A DNA stretch of 34,082 nucleotides from Bacillota bacterium (GTDB taxonomy: Bacteria; Bacillota_G; Limnochordia; DTU010). The translations under genes were made by a program, and so were the position numbers. Positions 9,228 through 16,830 of the stretch are shown here, in pieces. Location of the stretch: NCBI GenBank assembly GCA_012799255.1, contig JAAZLQ010000233.1, forward strand, positions 1-34,082, given 5' to 3'. The notes beneath the pieces were generated by a model, which saw nothing but the letters and a program-made list of their open reading frames with translations, had not been told where the DNA came from and ran no database searches. The first letter of the stretch is position 1. Every line of letters starts with the position of its first letter.

Positions 9228-10272
9228 GGTCCCTGCCCCCTATTCCGATCTGAGTCTGCTCCCATCCACTCGTGGCCAACTCCCGCTTCAATTGCTCCAC
9301 ACACTCCCCGAGCACCTTTGCACCGCTATCGTCCACCTGAAAATCAATTCGTAAAGCCTTCTCCCGAACCCAGAGCTCCACCTCCACTAAACCCAAATTA
9401 ATAGTAGGAATCTGAAGTTCCACCTTCAGGTTCTCACTAGTTGTACCCGCCCCAGCCTCTTTACTCTGGGAGTCATCATCCTTAGCGATCCTTACCCAGC
9501 TAACCCAAAGATCATCCCCTAATAAAAAGGGAAGTGCAAACACAAAACCGGGAGAGAGCGCTTCTAGAAAGCGCTCTTCTACCACCAGGCGAATCAGAGC
9601 TTTAAATAGCTCACCATCTGCAAACTTATCACCCCAGGAGCGACGTCCCTCCCAACTGGGGTGCTTAAGCAGCTCCTGAAGTTCACTGGACAATTCATTT
9701 TTTACTCCAGGAAAAAGGGGGCGACTTACATCCCTAGCTCGGAGTTGGGCAACCATTTCCACAAGACTTGGTTCGAGGGGAAATCTGGCTTGTAGGAGTT
9801 GAAAAGCTTCCTCTAACTGCTCCCGTTCTGCCCACGGTAAAAGGCGCCATAGCAGATCTTTCTGCAAGGGAAATCCCCGCTGTAAGAGTCCCTGGGCCAC
9901 CATCACCGCTTCTCGAGTAGGAGGGACATTCAACTCCACTAACACACTTTCCAGTTCCCTGGAGAGCAGCACTTCCTGATCCAGTCCCTGTTCAGATGGG
10001 GCAGGCAGAACTTTCAGAGCAAGGGTCTCTTCATCCGCCCGAGTAAGTTCAACTTGAAGCCCAGCCTTCAAGGATTGCTTTAAGTTCTGGTCCATGTTGG
10101 CCACGGGAAGCTCAACTTCCAGCTGCTTAAGTTGTAAAGACACGGTGTGTGATGTGACGCGCCGAATTATGCCACGAACTATGTGGTGCTCTGAGAAAAT
10201 GTGGTCTAATGAAATTTCGCTTGTGATACCAGAAGATGAGCCCCAAGGCTCACCCAACAGATGGATACGCAT
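9220..10272 (-). CDS. FliK-like (flagellar hook-length control C-terminal domain) protein
   Basis: A 350-aa cytosolic protein without TM segments. The middle is rich in Leu and Glu. The C-terminus (about 285-345) has the alternating pattern of the Flg_hook domain: hydrophobic strands ending VEVELWVREKALRIDF, then a helix with LGECVEQLKREL. The N-terminal third (about 30-95) looks like a small beta-rich domain. Its overlap with the FhlB-like gene supports the YlqG-type assignment. The ATG start has GGAG eight bases upstream. The exact function is unknown; a hook-length role is not shown. Confidence 0.65.
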   Translation of the reverse strand: MRIHLLGEPWGSSSGITSEISLDHIFSEHHIVRGIIRRVTSHTVSLQLKQLEVELPVANMDQNLKQSLKAGLQVELTRADEETLALKVLPAPSEQGLDQEVLLSRELESVLVELNVPPTREAVMVAQGLLQRGFPLQKDLLWRLLPWAEREQLEEAFQLLQARFPLEPSLVEMVAQLRARDVSRPLFPGVKNELSSELQELLKHPSWEGRRSWGDKFADGELFKALIRLVVEERFLEALSPGFVFALPFLLGDDLWVSWVRIAKDDDSQSKEAGAGTTSENLKVELQIPTINLGLVEVELWVREKALRIDFQVDDSGAKVLGECVEQLKRELATSGWEQTQIGIGGRDHA

Positions 10273-10290
10273 AACTATTTCTCCTCAGCC

Positions 10291-11547
10291 TTAATCCCTG
10301 AGTAACCGAAACACTTGACGAACGCTGGGGCGTTTACCATAGAGCAAGATACCGATGCGATAAATCTTGGCAGAAAACCACGTCCCCAAAATGATTGAAA
10401 CCAACATAATAAGGATGGAGGCAATTACCTCGATCAGGGGTGGACTAGCCAGAACTATGCGGGCGAACATCACCATTGGTGCGGTAAAAGGAATCAATGA
10501 TGTAGCCACCGCAAGTGTACCGTTGGGGTTCAAGAATGAAACATAGGCAGCTAGAAATCCCACGATGATAAACATCATTAAAAGCGTAACCACTTGATTT
10601 ACTTCTTCTACTCGGGACACCAAAGCCCCAGCTGCGGCGAAAATTGAAGCATAGAAAAAGTAACCTAATAGAAAGTAGAGCCCAAACCAGAGCACGGCAC
10701 TGAGAGGAACCGCCCCCAAGGACTCGCTACTCCCCAAGACCCGTGCTAAAATACCTGTTTTGCCTATGGCAGACATGACAAGACCGGTTGAAATCCAAAG
10801 CACAAATTGAAGTAACCCCAAAGCCCCTACACCAATGATCTTGCCGAACATTAGCTCCATTGGTTTCACTGTAGAAACCATCACTTCCATAATGCGTGAA
10901 CTCTTTTCTTCTGCCACACCGGTGGCTACCATATTGCCATACATAATCAGGGCGGTATAAATCATGAACAATAAAAAGTAAGCTAACACCATGGCTTGGG
11001 TATGAGCCGCACTATCTATCTCTACCCCAGACTCACTGTGGGGAGATACTTCCCGTACTCTAAAATCAATGGGCTGAAATAAGCTAAGCAGTTCATCTTG
11101 GGACAACTCCAAACTCACTGCAGTCCGCCATGTTACAGCTTGGCTCACAATGTTTTTCACTTCATCATTGAGCACTACATTCTTACTATCTGGAGTAACC
11201 AGAGTATATAAAGGTCCATCAATCAGTAGCAACCCTGATAATCCTTGATCCAAAACCATACGGTAGGCTTCAACGTCATCTAGTGCTGTGGCATCGCGGA
11301 TAACCAGATTATCTTGTTCAGTACTAAGTTGCTGCAAATAAGGAAGGATGCTCGCTTCACCTGGATTCTCTACCACTACAAGTTCGATCTTTCCGGGTCC
11401 CAAAGTAGTTGCAAAACGTTCCATTAAGGCAGGCAGAAAGGCGAGGGCCACAAAAACAAAGATGCCGATCAGGGTCGTGATGATGTACGCCGTCCCTTTG
11501 ACCCTAGATGTGAACTCCCGTTTCATCAAAACTGGAATTAAACCCAT
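10291..11547 (-). CDS. ABC-2 type exporter permease (NatB-like)
   Basis: A 418-aa membrane subunit of an ABC exporter. One TM near the N-terminus (about 17-40) is followed by an extracytoplasmic domain of about 140 residues and five to six TM segments at about 187-400. This is the ABC-2/NatB architecture, and the NatAB family extrudes Na+ or other small cations or compounds. The conserved MEVMVSTVKPMELMFGKI lies between TM segments. The start codon follows the ATPase stop directly (TAA then ATG), which indicates translational coupling. No substrate can be inferred. Confidence 0.88.
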   Translation of the reverse strand: MGLIPVLMKREFTSRVKGTAYIITTLIGIFVFVALAFLPALMERFATTLGPGKIELVVVENPGEASILPYLQQLSTEQDNLVIRDATALDDVEAYRMVLDQGLSGLLLIDGPLYTLVTPDSKNVVLNDEVKNIVSQAVTWRTAVSLELSQDELLSLFQPIDFRVREVSPHSESGVEIDSAAHTQAMVLAYFLLFMIYTALIMYGNMVATGVAEEKSSRIMEVMVSTVKPMELMFGKIIGVGALGLLQFVLWISTGLVMSAIGKTGILARVLGSSESLGAVPLSAVLWFGLYFLLGYFFYASIFAAAGALVSRVEEVNQVVTLLMMFIIVGFLAAYVSFLNPNGTLAVATSLIPFTAPMVMFARIVLASPPLIEVIASILIMLVSIILGTWFSAKIYRIGILLYGKRPSVRQVFRLLRD

Positions 11548-12441
11548 TTACCATGCACCAACTTTCTCCACAAAGATCTGGTCAAGCGATGGTTCCACAA
11601 GCTCAAACCGGATTACCTGCCCAGCCTCCATGGCCTCTGACAAAACGTAATTGGGATCAACCGTCTCCTCTAAACGAAATTCTAAATAGTCAGCCCGGGC
11701 AGCAAGTAGATGGAGACCTGGAATTCTGGCCCAAAAATCTTGATTTCCTTCCAGGCTGATTCTGAGTATCTTGCGTCCCATTGACCTTTTAATCTGCTTG
11801 AGATCACCGTATAAAATTAGCCTCCCTTTATGAATCAGGGCAATGTCTTGGCAGATCTCTTCAACTTGATCCATCCTATGACTGGAAAAAATAATTGTTT
11901 TGCCTGCACGATGCCGTTCCAAGAGTACCTCTTTCAACAAAGAAGAGTTGACCGGATCCAAGCCAGAAAAGGGTTCATCTAATATCAGTAGCTCTGGATC
12001 ATGGAGCATAGTGCCAATCGTCTGCACCTTCTGTTGGTTTCCCTTAGATAGTTCTTCGATGCGCTTCCGCTTCAGTTCACCTAAATTAAAACGTTCAATC
12101 CAGCGCTCCGTCTCCAGGCGAGCCTTGCGACGATCCATGCCATTAATCCTACCTAGAAACTCAAGGTGTTCGAAGACCCGCATTTTCGGATAGAGTCCAC
12201 GTTCCTCTGGTAAATAACCAAAAAAGCCTCGCCCCAATCTGCCGAAAGGTTGCCCCTTCCAGCCTACTTGCCCTTCATCTGCTTTTAGGATCCCCAAAAC
12301 GACGCGCATGGTGGTTGTCTTTCCGGCCCCATTTGGACCTAAAAAGCCAAACATGCTACCCTCATCCACCGTAAAACTAAGATGATCTACAGCGGTCACA
12401 TCTCGAAAGCGTTTAGTAATTTCGCTAACAACCAAGGACAA
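11548..12441 (-). CDS. ABC transporter ATP-binding protein (NatA-like)
   Basis: ATPase partner of the downstream permease. Walker A GPNGAGKTT lies near residue 36, the signature LSKGNQQK at about 134-141 and Walker B LLILDEPFSGLDP at about 153-165. The C-terminal extension from about 215 fits the DUF4162 domain typical of NatA/YhaQ proteins. ATG 12447 sits one base after the GGGAGGT SD (12449-12455), too close for initiation. TTG at 12441 is spaced seven bases from it and is preferred, giving 297 aa. The RseC-like gene lies 18 bases upstream and is probably in the same transcript. Confidence 0.92.
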   Translation of the reverse strand: MSLVVSEITKRFRDVTAVDHLSFTVDEGSMFGFLGPNGAGKTTTMRVVLGILKADEGQVGWKGQPFGRLGRGFFGYLPEERGLYPKMRVFEHLEFLGRINGMDRRKARLETERWIERFNLGELKRKRIEELSKGNQQKVQTIGTMLHDPELLILDEPFSGLDPVNSSLLKEVLLERHRAGKTIIFSSHRMDQVEEICQDIALIHKGRLILYGDLKQIKRSMGRKILRISLEGNQDFWARIPGLHLLAARADYLEFRLEETVDPNYVLSEAMEAGQVIRFELVEPSLDQIFVEKVGAW

Positions 12442-12459
12442 TGCCATTACCTCCCTTAA

Positions 12460-12879
12460 TTAGGAACAGGCACGAGCTACGATTTTCATCTCCGCTTCAC
12501 GAACAAAAAAGCGACGAGTTACCAGCTTAGATACGACAGCCCCTAAAATTAGGCCAACAATTCCACCCAGACCTGCCAGGGGATCACTATCATACAAGAG
12601 ACGGGTTACGCCATAGCCAACAAACAGAGAGATAAAGGGGATACCGTACAACACAGCTACCGCCTTAACCACAGGGCCCATATCTCCATCTACAATTACC
12701 TCATCACCAATGTCATACTGGTCTTTGGGATCGGCAAGACGTACCACGTATTCCTCACTGGGGCGGTCTGGGGTCAACCTTATACATCCCTTGCAATCAC
12801 CGCATACAGATTTGGGGTCCTCAAACCGAACCACAACCTCTTTGCGTTTTTTATCGATGACAACACCTCTTTGGCGCAC
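12460..12879 (-). CDS. RseC/MucC-family (SoxR-reducing-type) membrane protein
   Basis: A 139-aa protein with an N-terminal beta domain carrying CxxCxxC (VCGDCKGC near residues 26-33), then two TM helices (about 70-90 and 95-115) and a short tail. This layout is that of RseC/MucC proteins, which in proteobacteria modulate sigma-E signalling and SoxR reduction. Clostridial members are often near Rnf or electron-transfer genes, but none are visible here. ATG 12885 abuts the GGAGG SD. GTG at 12879, six bases away, is preferred. The gene heads the NatAB-like operon, and its upstream region overlaps the oppositely directed tRNA-Asp promoter. Confidence 0.82.
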   Translation of the reverse strand: MRQRGVVIDKKRKEVVVRFEDPKSVCGDCKGCIRLTPDRPSEEYVVRLADPKDQYDIGDEVIVDGDMGPVVKAVAVLYGIPFISLFVGYGVTRLLYDSDPLAGLGGIVGLILGAVVSKLVTRRFFVREAEMKIVARACS

Positions 12880-12905
12880 ACTCATCCTCCTTTCTAAAAA
12901 AAGAC

Positions 12906-12934
12906 TTGCTAAAAACTCAAATTACCTATATAAT
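12906..12934 (+). promoter_or_regulatory. promoter of tRNA-Asp
   Basis: TTGCTA (12906-12911), a 17-base spacer and TATAAT (12929-12934) put transcription start about four bases before the mature tRNA. Confidence 0.83.
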
Positions 12935-12944
12935 GATCATTGCT

Positions 12945-13021
12945 GGAGCCGTGGTGTAGCTGGTTAACACGTCGGCCTGTCACGCCGAAGATCGCGAGTT
13001 CGAATCTCGTCGGTTCCGCCA
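12945..13021 (+). tRNA. tRNA-Asp (GTC)
   Basis: Full cloverleaf with acceptor GGAGCCG/CGGTTCC (one G-U pair), anticodon loop CTGTCAC giving GTC, T loop TTCGAAT, discriminator G73 and encoded CCA. It is a single-tRNA transcription unit with its own promoter and terminator. Confidence 0.96.
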
Positions 13022-13034
13022 TTTTTGTTTAGTA

Positions 13035-13063
13035 AACGATTCAGCTTTATGCTGGATCGTTTT
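13035..13063 (+). terminator. terminator of tRNA-Asp, embedded in the sdaAA 3' end
   Basis: An 11-bp stem (13035-13045 with 13051-13061) including a U-G pair that forms only in plus-strand RNA, followed by a short T run. The sdaAA stop codon (13047-13049) lies in the loop, so one sequence serves both genes. Confidence 0.75.
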
Positions 13064-13949
13064 CCATTTTAAGGCGGTGTTTCTCCTGCATCTCGTTATA
13101 CAGCCTTTTACCAGTTGGAGTAGTTGCTAATCCACCCTGTGATGTCTCTCTAAGGCTTTCGGGGAGAGCTTTACCAATCAATTTCATCGCTACAACCGTT
13201 TCATCATAGGGAATCACTGCAGGAATACCAGCCAATGCCATATTCACTGCTACAATCGCCGTTGCGGCTGAGGTAGCATTGCGGGTAACACAAGGAACTT
13301 CCACTAACGAGGCGATGGGATCACATACTAGCCCCAAGTGACTTTGAAGCGCTAAAGATGCAGCTGCAAAGACCTGTTCTCCAGAACCACCTAAGAGATA
13401 AGTGACTGCTCCCGCGGCCATGGCTGAAGCTACACCGCATTCCGCTTGGCAACCACCTTCTGCTCCGCTAATGGGACCCTGAGCTGCAGATACAATGCCT
13501 ACTCCGCCCATCACTAACAGTGCTTCCACTAACTCCTCATCACTACTACCTAGTTCATCCGCCACTGCTAAGAGTGCACCTGGAACCACTCCACAACTTC
13601 CAGCCGTAGGGCAGGCCACGATCCTACCTAAGCTGGCATTATACTGTCCAACCGCCAAAGCATAGAGCGTAACATTACGGAATAATCCATCGCCTAAGAG
13701 GCGTCCTTCAGAACTGGCAGTCCTAAATTTTCGGCCATATCCAGTGATAATATGGGATAGTTCGCCTTCATCTTCCATACCCTTTTCTACAGATGCCCGC
13801 ATCACACTAAGCGTCTTAGCCATCTGCTCTCGCACAGTGTCAACAGACGTATTAGTTCGAAACGCCTCATATTCGGCAACCACTTGCGCCAGCTCTTGCT
13901 TTCGCTCAGCACATAGTTCTAACAATTGATTTGCACTCGTTATATCCAC
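13047..13949 (-). CDS. sdaAA: L-serine dehydratase, iron-sulfur-dependent, alpha subunit
   Basis: Catalytic subunit of the two-subunit [4Fe-4S] L-serine dehydratase, which converts L-serine to pyruvate and ammonia. Cysteines typical of the cluster region are visible in CPTAGSCGVVPG, EGGCQAECGVAS and LVCDPIASLVEVPC. The longest frame opens at 14012 inside sdaAB. GTG at 13949 is preferred because AGGGGG (13956-13961) is six bases upstream and overlaps the sdaAB stop codon. This gives 300 aa, the usual family length, and a coupled sdaAB-sdaAA order. Confidence 0.95.
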   Translation of the reverse strand: MDITSANQLLELCAERKQELAQVVAEYEAFRTNTSVDTVREQMAKTLSVMRASVEKGMEDEGELSHIITGYGRKFRTASSEGRLLGDGLFRNVTLYALAVGQYNASLGRIVACPTAGSCGVVPGALLAVADELGSSDEELVEALLVMGGVGIVSAAQGPISGAEGGCQAECGVASAMAAGAVTYLLGGSGEQVFAAASLALQSHLGLVCDPIASLVEVPCVTRNATSAATAIVAVNMALAGIPAVIPYDETVVAMKLIGKALPESLRETSQGGLATTPTGKRLYNEMQEKHRLKMENDPA

Positions 13950-13959
13950 AAAAATCCCC

Positions 13960-14625
13960 CTAAAAACAAGGTAGAGTCCTAACCACAAGTACACCCGGAA
14001 CCCGTTTGACATGTTGCAGAGCCAACTCTGGAATAGGATCGTCAGTTTGAGCCAAAAGGAGTGCTTCAGAACCGCGCATCTTACGGCTTACATCTAGAAA
14101 CGCGATATTAATACCATGAATGGCCAAAACCTTGGTTACTTCCGCGATCACCCCAGGCTCATCGCGATGTCTCGTCATGAGGACTGAATAAGTCCCGTCC
14201 ACTCCCACCTCGAAACCATTGATCTCAAAAATATTGATCCGCCCTCCACCTACAGACGAACCAGAAATGGTAACCTGATCCTGCTCACTATATGCCTGAA
14301 TCTGCACTGAGTTGGGATGCACATCCCCTAAATCTTTAGACTCAAAACTGTATTCGAGTCCCGCTTGTTTAGCCAACTCGAGTGCTTGAGGAATGCGTTC
14401 ATCTGCCATGCCCATGCCTAAAAGGCCGGCAATGAGTGCAACATCAGTACGATGACCCCAATAGGTGGCGGCAAAGGAACCATGGAGCGTAATCTTGGCA
14501 CGTTTAACATCAGCACCCAAAATCCTCCTGGTAGCGAGCCCTAAGCGAACTGCACCTGCAGTATGTGAACTTGATGGTCCAACCATAATAGGACCAACGA
14601 TATCGAATAAACCTATCTGTGCCAT
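13960..14625 (-). CDS. sdaAB: L-serine dehydratase, iron-sulfur-dependent, beta subunit
   Basis: Partner subunit of SdaAA. The N-terminal domain holds DIVGPIMVGPSSSHTAGAVRLG, the hallmark of the beta domain. The C-terminal part (about 145-221) is an ACT domain with TRHRDEPGVIAEVTKVLA, probably a regulatory ligand-binding or dimer module. The frame can open at GTG 14637, but ATG 14625 has GGGGTGA about eight bases upstream and gives the typical N-terminus MAQIGLFDIVGP. The gene follows a terminator that separates it from the upstream trpB-FMN cluster. I could not identify a convincing promoter in the short gap. Confidence 0.94.
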   Translation of the reverse strand: MAQIGLFDIVGPIMVGPSSSHTAGAVRLGLATRRILGADVKRAKITLHGSFAATYWGHRTDVALIAGLLGMGMADERIPQALELAKQAGLEYSFESKDLGDVHPNSVQIQAYSEQDQVTISGSSVGGGRINIFEINGFEVGVDGTYSVLMTRHRDEPGVIAEVTKVLAIHGINIAFLDVSRKMRGSEALLLAQTDDPIPELALQHVKRVPGVLVVRTLPCF

Positions 14626-14681
14626 GGAAAGTATCACCCCAAACTAATCATACACTTTTTCCTAAATCTTTTCCACAATTG

Positions 14682-14722
14682 AAAAGTCCTCGGCTAACCC
14701 TAGAGGTTAACCAAGGACTTTT
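14682..14722 (-). terminator. terminator of the pfkB-like/trpB/FMN/small-protein cluster
   Basis: An 18-bp stem (14682-14699 with 14705-14722) with a 5-base loop. Two positions pair as G-U only in minus-strand RNA and would be mismatches in plus-strand RNA, which assigns the direction. Four T follow. It starts two bases after the stop codon of the small cysteine gene. Confidence 0.85.
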
Positions 14723-14724
14723 AT

Positions 14725-14898
14725 TCAAGTCTGATCTAAGTTTGTAAGTTGATCCCAGAATATATCTAGGACGCAATATTCTTTCTCCCCGGCCCAGTGC
14801 GTACAGCTGTCACAGCTCCGTTCTGCCCCCTCCACTTCGGATTCATAGGCGCTGCATGTTTGGCCAACCATGCGCATGTCCATTAGACTAGGCATCAT
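14725..14898 (-). CDS. 57-aa four-cysteine small protein, unknown function
   Basis: A short gene with a clear SD (AAGGAG at 14905-14910, six bases before ATG 14898; a second ATG follows directly). The product has Cys15, Cys29, Cys32 and Cys42 in the pattern C-x13-C-x2-C-x9-C, with His34 nearby (CDSCTHWAGEKEYC), and an acidic, aromatic C-terminus (VLDIFWDQLTNLD). Four cysteines in so small a protein suggest a zinc or iron-sulfur site; that is inference. It sits between the FMN-binding gene and a terminator that begins immediately after its stop, which supports a real last gene of the operon. I do not recognise a named family. Confidence 0.78.
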   Translation of the reverse strand: MMPSLMDMRMVGQTCSAYESEVEGAERSCDSCTHWAGEKEYCVLDIFWDQLTNLDQT

Positions 14899-14961
14899 AA
14901 CCAGCTCCTTTTGCGTATATAGCTAGTATGACCGCTAACACCGAGAACTATAAAAGCTGTT

Positions 14962-15588
14962 TTAATTAGTTAAGGCACTCTCCACTGCAGCCATAATCGC
15001 TTTACTGGTGACTGTAGCGCCACTCACAATATCCACATTCCACGACTGGCTAGCCACGATGGCGCTGGGTATTTGCTCAAGGGCATCTCCAGCAATGTAA
15101 GGAGTCTCGCTCTGTTTGGTTACTTCTACTTTAGTAATGGAACCGCTAGCTACCGTCACTTCTACGGTTAGACTGCCGCCAAAGCCTTCGGCACTGCCAG
15201 TATGAACTCCATCTTCAAAGCTAGTGGAGGCCTTCTTGATAGCCTGATCAACTGCGGCAATCATGGCTTCACTTGTATAGGTAGCTCCAGACACTATCTG
15301 GACATTGGCCGTTTGAGCCTGTAACATATTGTTTACTAAAGTTTCAATAGCAGGGTCTGCAATGAACGGAGTTTCTTGGTGAGGTCTCACCGCAATATCA
15401 CTAATCTTGCCACCACTAATGGTTACATCCACCACCACATCACCGCCAAACCCCTTGGCTTGCCCAGTAAAAACACCGTCTTTAATACCTTCTGCTTGAC
15501 TACCCATGGACCAAACCACGCCTGTAACTACAAGCAAACCAATAAACAATACCAGACTAATGTTTCTCCTTGTGTTTAATCTTAGCAC
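14962..15588 (-). CDS. tandem FMN-binding domain protein, membrane-anchored or secreted
   Basis: A 208-aa protein with an N-terminal signal/anchor (about 8-30), then two repeats of the FMN_bind domain (about 34-118 and 123-207). Each starts DGV(F/H)TG.A.GFGG and ends with VSGATYTS or VSGATVTS. The [ST]GA[TS]xT motif is where ApbE transferases attach FMN covalently in NqrC/RnfG-type proteins, so two flavinylation sites are predicted on the outer face. Such proteins act in extracytoplasmic electron transfer. No apbE is in the window. GTG 15588 has GAGGG (15596-15600) seven bases upstream, overlapping the trpB stop. Confidence 0.9.
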   Translation of the reverse strand: MLRLNTRRNISLVLFIGLLVVTGVVWSMGSQAEGIKDGVFTGQAKGFGGDVVVDVTISGGKISDIAVRPHQETPFIADPAIETLVNNMLQAQTANVQIVSGATYTSEAMIAAVDQAIKKASTSFEDGVHTGSAEGFGGSLTVEVTVASGSITKVEVTKQSETPYIAGDALEQIPSAIVASQSWNVDIVSGATVTSKAIMAAVESALTN

Positions 15589-15591
15589 CGT

Positions 15592-16797
15592 CTATCCCTC
15601 CGCGTTCTTATGTTTAAGTAGCTTTAATGCTTGAGACGCATCCTTATCACCGCGTCCGGAAATATTCACTACCACTATCTGCTCCTGAGCCAAAGTGGGA
15701 GCCAATTTCAAAGCGTGGGCAACTGCATGGGCACTCTCAAAAGCGGGAATAATCCCTTCAGTTTGTGCCAAGACCTGAAAAGCCGCTAGTGCCTCATCAT
15801 CGCTGACGGGCAAGTACTGCGCCCGACCAGTTGCCTGATAAAAGCTATGTTCAGGACCGATCCCGGGATAATCCAGCCCAGCAGCAATTGAATGCGTTGG
15901 CCCTGCCTCCCCCTGTGCATCTACAACAGCGTAGCAACGAAATCCATGAATTACAGCAGGTTCGCCAAAACTGACAGCCGCGGCGTGTTGACCTAGACGA
16001 GAACCCACGCCTCCTGGCTCTAAACCAATCATCTGCACAGCCTGATCCTCGTAAAATGGAGCGAAAAGACCTATGGCATTGCTCCCTCCACCAACACAAG
16101 CCAGGAGATAATCTGGTAGCTGTCCAGTTGCCTCCAGAATTTGAGCTTTCGTTTCTTCCCCAATGATGGATTGGAAATCACGGACCATTTGGGGATATGG
16201 ATGTGGACCTACAGCAGATCCCAATAAATAATAGGTATAGTTGTAGTTCTGGGAAAAGTCCTCTAAAGCTGCGTCCACCGCTTCTTTAAGAGTTCTATCA
16301 CCTGTGTCAACACCAACCACCTCGGCCCCTAAGAGTTCCATTCGAAATACATTCAGCTCTTGCCGGGCCATATCTTCCCGGCCCATATAAATGACACAAT
16401 CAAGATCCAGAAGTGCGCACGCTGTGGCGGTAGCCACTCCATGCTGACCAGCACCTGTTTCTGCAATGATTCGTTTAACTCCCATGCGCTTAGCCATCAA
16501 GGCCTGACCTAAAACATTATTAATCTTGTGGGAACCAGTGTGGTTAAGATCCTCGCGTTTAAGGAAGATGCGAGCTCCACCCAGTTGATTACTAAGCCTT
16601 TCAGCGAAATAGAGGGGACTTGGACGCCCCACATATTCCTTTAAGTAATACCTAAGCTCATCTTGAAACTCTTGGTCAAGACGGATTTCTTCATAAAACT
16701 CAGCAACATGATCCAACGCAGCCTTTAGCTCTGGCGAGACATATTGCCCTCCGAACTCACCAAAAAACCCACGTACCATCGTCTCAGCTCTTCTCAT
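15592..16797 (-). CDS. trpB: tryptophan synthase beta chain
   Basis: PLP enzyme that condenses indole with L-serine to L-tryptophan. It has the TrpB1-type motifs FGEFGGQYVSPELK, the PLP lysine in HTGSHKINN (Lys85 counted from Met at 16779), GAGQHGVATATA, CVGGGSNAIG and SGRGDKD. The annotated start gives 401 aa. The Met six codons later (16779) matches the canonical family N-terminus, and neither has a strong SD. No trpA or other trp gene is adjacent. It instead lies 33 bases after a PfkB-type kinase and is followed closely by the FMN-binding gene, so it may serve indole salvage or a trpA encoded elsewhere. Confidence 0.94.
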   Translation of the reverse strand: MRRAETMVRGFFGEFGGQYVSPELKAALDHVAEFYEEIRLDQEFQDELRYYLKEYVGRPSPLYFAERLSNQLGGARIFLKREDLNHTGSHKINNVLGQALMAKRMGVKRIIAETGAGQHGVATATACALLDLDCVIYMGREDMARQELNVFRMELLGAEVVGVDTGDRTLKEAVDAALEDFSQNYNYTYYLLGSAVGPHPYPQMVRDFQSIIGEETKAQILEATGQLPDYLLACVGGGSNAIGLFAPFYEDQAVQMIGLEPGGVGSRLGQHAAAVSFGEPAVIHGFRCYAVVDAQGEAGPTHSIAAGLDYPGIGPEHSFYQATGRAQYLPVSDDEALAAFQVLAQTEGIIPAFESAHAVAHALKLAPTLAQEQIVVVNISGRGDKDASQALKLLKHKNAEG

Positions 16798-16830
16798 CTC
16801 TACTCGTCTACCTCATCTCTATTTATTTTT

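Noticed and set aside
13950..14012. Extended SdaAA N-terminus from 14012
   Set aside because: It reads through the sdaAB end in another frame, and the SD-spaced GTG 13949 gives the normal family length.
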